The notes under the pieces: model-generated | What the model was told of the DNA's origin: nothing | The model's database searches: none | Seen by the model: the letters and a program-made list of their open reading frames with translations, nothing else | NCBI RefSeq assembly: GCF_900141895.1 | Contig: NZ_FQYT01000024.1 | Location: 1 to 46,179 of the forward strand | Reading direction: 5' to 3' | DNA length: 46,179 nucleotides | Source: Parasporobacterium paucivorans DSM 15970 | GTDB lineage: Bacteria; Bacillota; Clostridia; Lachnospirales; Lachnospiraceae | Shown: piece after piece, positions 40,702 to 46,179 of the stretch | Layout of the letters: each line of letters begins with the position of its first letter | How positions within the stretch are numbered: position 1 is the stretch's first letter | Translations under genes and position numbers: made by a program

Positions 40702-41766
40702 CTACTTAACATCCCAGGAGAAACGGCACCTGTCTGCCTTTCCCAACGCAGCAGTCATGATTTCCACAATCTCATCCCCATACTTGCTGCATTTCACGTC
40801 GCCAAAGCCCGACACGGCTCTCAAATCTTCCACGGTTTTCGGCATTGCACCGATAAGCTCTCTCATCTGATTGTCGCTGAAAATGCAGTACGGTTTAATA
40901 TTTTCTTCCCTGCTTCGCTTCAGGCGGAAGGCTTTCAATTCGTCCCATAGTTCCGACTCCAAATCCGAATCCCCGGCGTTGCCTGGGTGAGAAGTGCTTC
41001 CCTTCTCCGGGGCCGCTGATTCCATCTTTTCGTATTTCTTCAGATAGTTCACCGGATTCGGGCTGTGTGCGTCCAGATAGAACCGGGCCAGCTCTTCCAT
41101 GAACTTATCGGACATAGCCTCTGTACCCGGTTGATTATTCACTTTTTTGATATATTCAATCAGCTGGTCTGCCCGGATGACCTGGTTCTTGACCTCTTTG
41201 GACGCAAATCTGGCATTCAAAACTGTTTTCGGATTTGCCAGTACAACAACTGCTCGGTAAGTATCATAGAAATTTTTATCAAACAAGGTCTTGGTCAGGA
41301 TGTTGCCTTTGGATTCTCTCCTTATCTGCTTCAGCAGTTCCAGGTGCCTTTTATTCTGCGTAATCGGAGAATAGATTCCCTCTTTTCGATACCTGCCCTT
41401 GAATTCCGTTGTCCGGATGAAATCGCCGCTATTATTGATTTCAATGCTTCCAAAGAGGTTTTTGCACTCAATGACAAAGAACCTCTTTCTCGTTATGAGC
41501 AGATAATCAATCTGCGCAGTGAGGCCTTCCCATTCGTAATGCAGATCATGCAGTACATACATCGGAATATGGCTGTTTTTCAATTCAAAGGCTATTGTCT
41601 CCTCGCCTCGGATGCCGTAAGTCAGAAATCTTATATCCTGTTCAATCTGCGGCTTCACACTGTCCGGCGCCTGCAGGTGAAGGTCCTTCAGCGCCTCCAG
41701 CTGTGCCTGAGAATCTCCTGATTCCTTCAGCAATACCGGTTCCTTTAATCGATCAAACAACCCCAT
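40702..41766 (-). CDS. NERD nuclease-like protein with HRDC domain
   Basis: A 354-residue cytosolic protein. Residues ~50-170 form a NERD (nuclease-related) domain: GIRGEETIAFEL, QIDYLLITRKRFFVIECKN (Asp and Glu-x-Lys restriction-like core) and ITQNKRHLELL. Residues ~280-345 are an HRDC domain (SDNQMRELIGAMPKTVEDL with VSGFGDVKCSKYG), which binds DNA in RecQ helicases. No helicase or kinase part is present. Such proteins may process DNA; activity is not shown. A linker of about 240-275 is low-complexity (PEKGSTSHPGN). The gene is monocistronic; REP copy R8 lies upstream. Confidence 0.85.
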   Translation of the reverse strand: MGLFDRLKEPVLLKESGDSQAQLEALKDLHLQAPDSVKPQIEQDIRFLTYGIRGEETIAFELKNSHIPMYVLHDLHYEWEGLTAQIDYLLITRKRFFVIECKNLFGSIEINNSGDFIRTTEFKGRYRKEGIYSPITQNKRHLELLKQIRRESKGNILTKTLFDKNFYDTYRAVVVLANPKTVLNARFASKEVKNQVIRADQLIEYIKKVNNQPGTEAMSDKFMEELARFYLDAHSPNPVNYLKKYEKMESAAPEKGSTSHPGNAGDSDLESELWDELKAFRLKRSREENIKPYCIFSDNQMRELIGAMPKTVEDLRAVSGFGDVKCSKYGDEIVEIMTAALGKADRCRFSWDVK

Positions 41767-41792
41767 TTGTGTCCCCTTTCAACATTCAACTT

Positions 41793-41824
41793 TAGTTCAC
41801 AATTTGTTCATGGTGTCAGGTACC
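41793..41824 (+). repeat. REP-like repeat copy R8
   Basis: TAGTTCACAATTTGTTCAT plus GGTGTCAGGTACC, in the gap between the NERD and GGDEF-EAL genes. The gap also has a short GCAGCGAGGCAGCGAGGCA direct repeat at 41827-41845. Confidence 0.85.
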
Positions 41825-41861
41825 AAGCAGCGAGGCAGCGAGGCACCAGCAGCGGCTGCAG

Positions 41862-44225
41862 TTAAGCAATTATTTCGCATTCCTCTTTGTCAAGATGAAG
41901 GTCAGCGAATTCTTCTGCAGGAACCGGCTTGCCAAAAAGGTATCCCTGTATGATATCGCAATTCATCTTTTTCAGCAGCCGGGCCTGTTCTTTTGTTTCG
42001 ACGCCTTCTGCAATCGTTCTGATATTCAGCGCTGATGCCATAGCTATTATGGCCTTAACAACCTGGGCATCGTTTGGATTTGTCGTAATCGTATCAATCA
42101 GCTGTTTATCGATTTTTAAGATGTCAATGGAAAAACGCTTTATATAGCCGTATGATGAATACCCGGTTCCAAAGTCATCGACGGCAATCGATATTCCCAT
42201 TTCAGAAAGCTGCTTCAGTATAGATACAGCGGCTCCATTGGGATTAAGTGTTGAACTTTCCGTTATCTCAAAATTAAGCTGGCTTGCATTTACACCGGTT
42301 TCCTCGATGAGTTTTCTGACCAGCCCGACGAATCCAGTGTTCTGAAGCTGAACGGCAGATATGTTTATTCCTACAAAAAATTCAGTTTCATACCTCTTAT
42401 TCCAGTCTCTGATCTGTTCCATGGCAGTTTTCATGACCCATTCGCCAATTTCCAGTATTAATCCCGTCTCTTCCGCTATCGGTATGAATTCAACCGGGCC
42501 GACGAGCCCAAGCGCAGGGGAACGCCAGCGCAGCAGTGCCTCCATTCCAATCAGCGTCGTGCCTGTAGGCTCATATTCCGGCTGAAAATACAGTTTCAAC
42601 TCCCGGCCGAAATCCGAATCCCGTAAAGCAAGTTCGAGTTCCTGCTTCCTGCGCTCCTGCTGATGAAGCGTTTCATCATACAACGCATACGATTCCGTTT
42701 TTGAAGATTTAACCTGCTTGAGAGCGATTTTGGCGCAATTTATGAGGTCAACCCGATTCTTGGCATTTTCAGGAAAGCTTGCGATTCCCATATGGATATT
42801 TATCGGTATTGAAAAGGGTTCGATGACAAGGGAATCGGAAAATGCAGCACACAGGTTCTCTGTTAACATCTTCATCCGGCATTTATCATCTGTTCCTCCC
42901 CAAAATATGGTAAATTCATCTCCATAGATTCTGGCAAGGGCGTATTCCTCTTTGCAAACACTCTCCAACCGTTTTGCAATTTCTATCAGCACCTTATCTC
43001 CTACACTATCTCCATACAATTCATTGACCATTCTGAAATGGTTAACGTCCAGGATGAGAAGATGCACTGTTTCGTTCTGCCTGCATTTCAATAATATTTC
43101 ATCCAGCTGCTCAAAAAACGAATCTCTATTTTCAAGGCCTGTAAGATTGTCATGCTTGAGAAGATAAGACAAATTGGTGTTCATTGTCCTGAGCTGTAAG
43201 GTTCTTTCCTCGACTTTTTTTCGCAGCAATTCATTCACTTCCAGATTTGTCTTAAGACTTTTTTCGGAAAATATATTTTTCTGGATGTGCAGGGAAAGGA
43301 CAATATGAATGATTATTACTGAAGCAAAATAAATTACATGGTTTAAACGCAGCCCACACAATAAGAAATCCAAAATCGGTATACTTATCAATAACCACAT
43401 ATGCCGGATTGGCCCTTCGTTTTGCTTCGCCATTCTGATTGTACATACCGACATTTCTTCAAATTCATTATATGCAACCTTTACACCTGCTGACAGAAAC
43501 AACAGCGAAAACGCATATACCCAATCAAGAAATCCATAAGGAACATACATATTATTGGTCACTTCACTGACATAGAAACTGTCCGCCAAAAAAAAGATTA
43601 CCAGGGAGCTCAGGATAATGTTTCCCCCCCAACGGAGTCTTTTAATACGAAACGAAAGCCCTATGCCGACCAATATGATCAATGTCAGGGTGTTGGTTAA
43701 AAGAAAGATAAAGTTGGAAGTATTTTCAATTCCCACCTCAACCTTTCCAAAAATCTGGGTGTCATAATAGATCATTACGATAAAGCCAATCCCCATCAGC
43801 ATCGATGCAATTAAGTCCTGAAGCAGCTGAATCAGATTGAAGCACTTCTGATTTGTGTACATGTAGGCAATGGCGGCTGCAAAAAAGCATACATTGGCCA
43901 GCGTGTAGAAATACGCCAGATACACATTTTCTGAAGGCATCTGATGGAGAACCCCTTCAACAACAGACCAGATTGACTCAGCAATACCAAAGACAAAAAG
44001 ACCAGCCATGAAGAAAAAGACCGACATGAAGTTAGGAGTCCGCTTCCTTAAAATAGGTATTAAGCTGATTGCAGAAAAAATAATCAGAAGCGGTGTTACG
44101 ACATTCTCCCAAAACTCAATGTCGTTCATTAACATGAAACCATGAATCAGCAACAGTACAGCAGGGATATACCATACAAAAAGTTTTTTCGTTATAATGG
44201 CTTGATTCGTTATTCTGAATTTCAT
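41862..44225 (-). CDS. Membrane GGDEF-EAL protein, c-di-GMP phosphodiesterase candidate
   Basis: A 787-residue regulator. About ten transmembrane helices form the N-terminal sensor (residues ~10-325), then a coiled-coil linker (about 330-360), GGDEF domain (about 360-520) and EAL domain (about 535-780). The cyclase motif is YGDEF, which may lower or abolish synthesis. The EAL domain keeps catalytic signatures: GMEALLRW, GINISAVQL, FEITESST, AVDDFGTGYSS, LKIDKQLI, AEGVET and QGYLFGKP, so c-di-GMP hydrolysis is likely. The ATG at 44225 has GGGAGG five bases upstream. It may lower c-di-GMP that controls exopolysaccharide or surface behaviour; no direct link to the 15-22 kb operon is seen. Confidence 0.88.
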   Translation of the reverse strand: MKFRITNQAIITKKLFVWYIPAVLLLIHGFMLMNDIEFWENVVTPLLIIFSAISLIPILRKRTPNFMSVFFFMAGLFVFGIAESIWSVVEGVLHQMPSENVYLAYFYTLANVCFFAAAIAYMYTNQKCFNLIQLLQDLIASMLMGIGFIVMIYYDTQIFGKVEVGIENTSNFIFLLTNTLTLIILVGIGLSFRIKRLRWGGNIILSSLVIFFLADSFYVSEVTNNMYVPYGFLDWVYAFSLLFLSAGVKVAYNEFEEMSVCTIRMAKQNEGPIRHMWLLISIPILDFLLCGLRLNHVIYFASVIIIHIVLSLHIQKNIFSEKSLKTNLEVNELLRKKVEERTLQLRTMNTNLSYLLKHDNLTGLENRDSFFEQLDEILLKCRQNETVHLLILDVNHFRMVNELYGDSVGDKVLIEIAKRLESVCKEEYALARIYGDEFTIFWGGTDDKCRMKMLTENLCAAFSDSLVIEPFSIPINIHMGIASFPENAKNRVDLINCAKIALKQVKSSKTESYALYDETLHQQERRKQELELALRDSDFGRELKLYFQPEYEPTGTTLIGMEALLRWRSPALGLVGPVEFIPIAEETGLILEIGEWVMKTAMEQIRDWNKRYETEFFVGINISAVQLQNTGFVGLVRKLIEETGVNASQLNFEITESSTLNPNGAAVSILKQLSEMGISIAVDDFGTGYSSYGYIKRFSIDILKIDKQLIDTITTNPNDAQVVKAIIAMASALNIRTIAEGVETKEQARLLKKMNCDIIQGYLFGKPVPAEEFADLHLDKEECEIIA

Positions 44226-44241
44226 ATTACCTCCCAAACAG

Positions 44242-44265
44242 TCTGTTCATGGTGTCATGGTAGCC
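44242..44265 (+). repeat. REP-like repeat copy R9 (degraded)
   Basis: TCTGTTCATGGTGTCATGG followed by TAGCC; an insertion breaks the hairpin. It lies upstream of the GGDEF-EAL gene. Confidence 0.55.
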
Positions 44266-44368
44266 AGCTTCGAAATTCTGGTTCATATATCCAACCTGGG
44301 TGTGTTCCCAATAATCGCATGCATTTACAACAATTGGAAAATTCTCCAAGTTGGCAACCATCCATTTA

Positions 44369-44692
44369 CTATTTTTGATAACAACTCCTATTCATGTTAA
44401 TGCAATCCCCGTAATCATCATATAGCTCTTTATCAAAATATTTGTATTTTTCGGCATCTTCCGTATACATTATATCAGCCAAAGAGATATCGAAAAATCC
44501 CCAATCACTTACTGACTCATATGTTTTATGCGTTATTTCACTTCTTTTAATCACTTGTAAATTTTGACCCGCGCATGACAATCACATCGAATTATTTTCG
44601 AGAATCAATCTAAGAGCTTCTATATTTGTGTAGTAATATAGTCTTTCGTATGATTCTTCTTTTCGTTTTAACTCAGTATACAAATCATTCAA
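44369..44692 (-). pseudogene. Decayed DUF2971-like gene
   Basis: From a TTG at 44692, with GGAGGGAG upstream, the frame reads NDLYTELKRKEESYERLYYY then TNIEALRLILENNSM, like the N-terminus of DUF2971 proteins (LYHYTSIEALxxILE), and then meets a TGA. Beyond it the same frame stays open for 69 codons (CAGQNLQVIKRSEITHKTYE to NMNRSCYQK), but the expected NDP motif is missing, so a deletion is likely. DUF2971 is an uncharacterised family common in defence-rich regions. Alternatively these are two short unrelated frames. Confidence 0.45.
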
Positions 44693-44717
44693 ATTTCTCC
44701 CTCCATTTTCAGCTTAC

Positions 44718-44993
44718 CAGATACAACGGCTGGCAACCTGCGAATATATCACCGAACACCGGAACCTATTTATTACCGGTGCCACAGGCAGTGGAAAAAG
44801 ATACCTTGCTTGTGCGCCGGGTATGGAGGCATGTACGCAGCACTTCAATAACAGATATGTTCGCCTTCCTGATCTTTTGATTGACCTTGAGATGGCAGGA
44901 AACGAAGGTGCCTATAAGAAAGTCATGGCAAGGTACGCCAATCCACTTCTGCTCATTATAGATGAATGGCTCCTTCTGAAACATCCTCCATAA
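44718..44993 (+). pseudogene. istB: istB fragment (IS21-family helper ATPase)
   Basis: The frame from 44718 encodes IQRLATCEYITEHRNLF, then ITGATGSGKRYLACAPGMEA (Walker A) and YVRLPDLLIDLEMAGNEG and YANPLLLIIDEWLL (Walker B), matching IstB, the AAA+ helper of IS21 transposases. Both the N-terminus and the C-terminus are missing, and no istA is nearby, so this is a relic. No start codon is evident. Confidence 0.8.
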
Positions 44994-45030
44994 CTGATAT
45001 TGATTTTCCTCGGCAAGCTCACATAAAAAA

Positions 45031-45067
45031 GGACATCCGCCCCCTTAACCAAGGAATCTGGATGTCC
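45031..45067. repeat. Hairpin at the end of an IS66 relic
   Basis: Eight-bp stem GGACATCC with GGATGTCC, 21-base loop, between the IstB and IS66 relics. Possibly an end of one of the lost elements. Confidence 0.4.
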
Positions 45068-45182
45068 CAAAACTGGACCCGCACAATCTACGGGTCAGGT
45101 GCTCGACAGAAGCATCAAGTATCTCATTCTCCCGTACGAGCTGCACTGTTCTATTTTTATGAAGTGTTATCCTGCTGTTCAT
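45045..45182 (-). pseudogene. IS66 TnpC-like N-terminal relic
   Basis: A 45-codon minus-strand frame reads NRTVQLVRENEILDASVEHL followed by TRRLCGSSFG, similar to the leucine-rich helix and LTRKLFGxSSE motif at the N-terminus of IS66 transposases. It ends in a stop after a few unrelated residues. The match is short, so the family call is tentative. It is about 6.2 kb from the other IS66 relic at 38669. Confidence 0.45.
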
Positions 45183-45215
45183 TATTATGTATTCCTTCAC
45201 GCTTTTGATAATTCA

Positions 45216-45278
45216 TTATATCAGAAAAAGTGCATGAAATCCATTATTTACGGGATTTTATGCACTTTCTTTCTGTTT
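45216..45278 (+). repeat. Hairpin repeat paired with 22291-22346
   Basis: A 16-bp stem, 45227-45242 with 45253-45268 (one G-T pair), around ten bases, directly followed by REP copy R10. The same block, decayed, precedes R2 at 22291. The stem ends TGCACTTTC, then a T-rich tract, so it may also terminate transcription. Confidence 0.65.
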
Positions 45279-45310
45279 TTGTTCACAGTTTGTTCATGGT
45301 GTCAGGTACC
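45279..45310 (+). repeat. REP-like repeat copy R10
   Basis: TTGTTCACAGTTTGTTCAT and GGTGTCAGGTACC, 15 bases before the -35 box of the secreted-protein gene. Confidence 0.85.
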
Positions 45311-45324
45311 AACATCACTTTTTC

Positions 45325-45353
45325 GTGACATTTGCTTGGGAATACCGTAAAAT
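45325..45353 (+). promoter_or_regulatory. Promoter of the secreted GLUG-like gene
   Basis: GTGACA, 17-bp spacer, TAAAAT, 30 bases before the ATG. The same arrangement is kept in the decayed copy at 36017-36045, which supports it as a real promoter. Confidence 0.65.
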
Positions 45354-45382
45354 ATTTACATAACATTATAAGGAGGAGTAAA

Positions 45383-45890
45383 ATGCCCCAAAACTTACGC
45401 AGTTTTCCGACATGTCTTTTCTTACTGTTTCTAGCGTTCTTCGCAGTTCTCCCATCCCAGGCACAGGCCTCGTCCGGCACCTGGAACCAGGAAGGGTATT
45501 ATGATATTTCCTGGTATAATTCATCGAACACATCGTTCTCCATCTCCACAGCTTCTGAACTAGCCGGCCTGTCTGTTCTGGCCGCAACCGGAAATGATTT
45601 CACCGGCAAAACCATCCGCCTGGAAGGGAATATCAATCTCACGGGTCACTTCTGGATTCCAATCGGAATGAATACCACCAATGACTTTAATGGGACATTC
45701 CTTGGCCAGGGCCATACAATTACCGGTTTGGTCCTGGACACCTCCCAACTGGCAGCCGGCTATAATTCCGCGGGTCTTTTCGGATATGTGAATACTGGCG
45801 CCGTATTGGATTCCCTGGGTGTTGACGTTTCGATTCAGGGCGCCGGTTCTGATGGCATAAACATCGGAGGTCTCTATAGTGGGTCAGTTG
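45383..45890 (+). pseudogene. Secreted GLUG-like repeat protein, interrupted by the IS
   Basis: The gene starts at ATG 45383 with AGGAGG upstream. Residues 1-32 are a signal peptide (SFPTCLFLLFLAFFAV core, cleavage near AQA-S). Then ASSGTWNQEGYYDISWY and SISTASELAGLSVLAATG lead to repeats of IRLEGNINLTGHFWIPIG, DFNGTFLGQGHTITGLVLD and AGLFGYVNTGAVLDSLGV, like the GLUG-type beta-helix surface proteins of Firmicutes. After 169 codons the reading frame runs into the IS at 45891; the next residues (CKTKTSTFLNEPI-like) come from the IS. The full protein was probably larger and cell-surface adhesive. A shorter decayed copy lies at 36017. Confidence 0.8.
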
Positions 45891-46179
45891 TCAAGACAAA
45901 AACATCGACATTTCTTAATGAACCGATATGATTAACATGTTGCTTGGGGAGATGTAGTGGAACACTCCCCAGATATATGCATCAAGCCACATAGTCCAAA
46001 AGCATTGCTGGATAGTAGCGTTCTGCCGGAGTTTGATAATTGATGGATGAATGGCATCTTTCAAAGTTGTAAGTATGGATATAACTGCCGATTGCAGACC
46101 TGGCTTCCCGGATATTGTTATATTGTGTCAGGTATGCTTCCTCATATTTGAAGCTGCGGAACCACCGCTCAATCATGAT
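45891..46179 (-). mobile_element. IS3-family insertion sequence, 3' end (partial)
   Basis: The left tip is at 45891 (TCAAGACAAAAACATCGACA), where it interrupts the secreted-protein gene. The element carries the 3' end of orfB on the minus strand and leaves the window on the right. It has the same orientation as the left-hand copy. Confidence 0.75.
45982..46179 (-). CDS. IS3-family transposase OrfB, C-terminal part
   Basis: The last ~65 residues of an rve-type integrase-fold transposase: IERWFRSFKYEEAYLTQY contains the third catalytic Glu region (ERxxRSxKxE), and SYIHTYNFERCHSSINYQTP matches the conserved YNxxRxHSSLxYxTP block. OrfB, expressed as OrfAB by frameshifting, does the strand transfer. 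The reading frame is open to the window edge. Confidence 0.9.
   Translation of the reverse strand: MMIERWFRSFKYEEAYLTQYNNIREARSAIGSYIHTYNFERCHSSINYQTPAERYYPAMLLDYVA

Noticed and set aside
2673-45310. Regular repeats as a CRISPR array
   Set aside because: Copies are hundreds to thousands of bases apart, with no uniform spacers and no cas genes; the hairpin architecture and RAYT gene fit REP elements.
1-46179. A 46-kb composite transposon between the two IS copies
   Set aside because: The content looks like ordinary chromosomal genes, and coincidence of both IS copies with the window edges is better explained by contig breaks.

Overview
The window looks like chromosomal DNA of a low-to-mid-GC Gram-positive anaerobe, most likely a Clostridia/Lachnospirales-type Firmicute. 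The grounds are strong AGGAGG-type ribosome binding sites, GTG and TTG starts, lipobox lipoproteins, a clostridial-type ferredoxin, an F420-dehydrogenase-beta-like iron-sulfur protein, an oxygen-binding di-iron domain and many LysR/MFS genes. No rRNA, tRNA or CRISPR array was seen. Both ends lie inside IS3-family elements on the minus strand whose tips match (TCAAGACA...), so the window is probably a contig that broke at two copies of one IS.

Layout. 0.25-2.2 kb: an MFS transporter facing a DUF1003 protein across a shared terminator. 2.3-11.6 kb: a compact minus-strand operon with mostly ~30 bp gaps: a free RyR-domain protein, an HD-RyR protein, a 1,242-residue MORN-DUF4062-STAND NTPase-TPR protein, a second MORN protein, an SdpI-like membrane protein, a lipoprotein, an RCC1-repeat lipoprotein and perhaps a small 3' gene ending at a good terminator. 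This mix of eukaryote-like repeats around a STAND NTPase is the best candidate here for an undescribed surveillance or conflict system. 11.8-15.1 kb: DUF6512 protein and MgtA-type P-type ATPase. 15.2-22.2 kb: an envelope-polysaccharide operon: an ODP di-iron sensor fused to a degenerate GGDEF and a pseudo-receiver, a HEAT-repeat processive GT2 synthase and a membrane-anchored glycoside hydrolase. 22.4-26.1 kb: small genes (GNAT, ferredoxin, a 53-residue secreted peptide), a decayed DtxR-like gene, a membrane protein, a nitroreductase and a RAYT (Y1/HUH transposase).

26.2-35.8 kb: LysR, MFS, DUF2284, FrhB-like protein, uridine-kinase-like nucleoside kinase, an esterase lipoprotein and a two-component system. 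35.9-36.7 kb: decayed genes (secreted-protein N-terminus, dprA fragment). 36.7-44.2 kb: LysR/YeiH divergent pair, IS66 relic, beta-CASP RNase, NERD-HRDC protein and a membrane GGDEF-EAL protein. 44.2-46.2 kb: a transposon graveyard (DUF2971-like, IstB and IS66 relics) and a secreted GLUG-like gene cut by the right-hand IS.

The window is threaded by one REP-like repeat family: a GTTCAT-type foot followed by a short hairpin with loop CAG. Two stem classes occur (GGTGTCAGGTACC and GGGGTCAGACCCC) with compensating stem changes, and several copies sit at gene 3' ends and provide the stop codon. The RAYT gene in the window, whose start codon appears mutated to ATA, is the natural candidate for having mobilised them.
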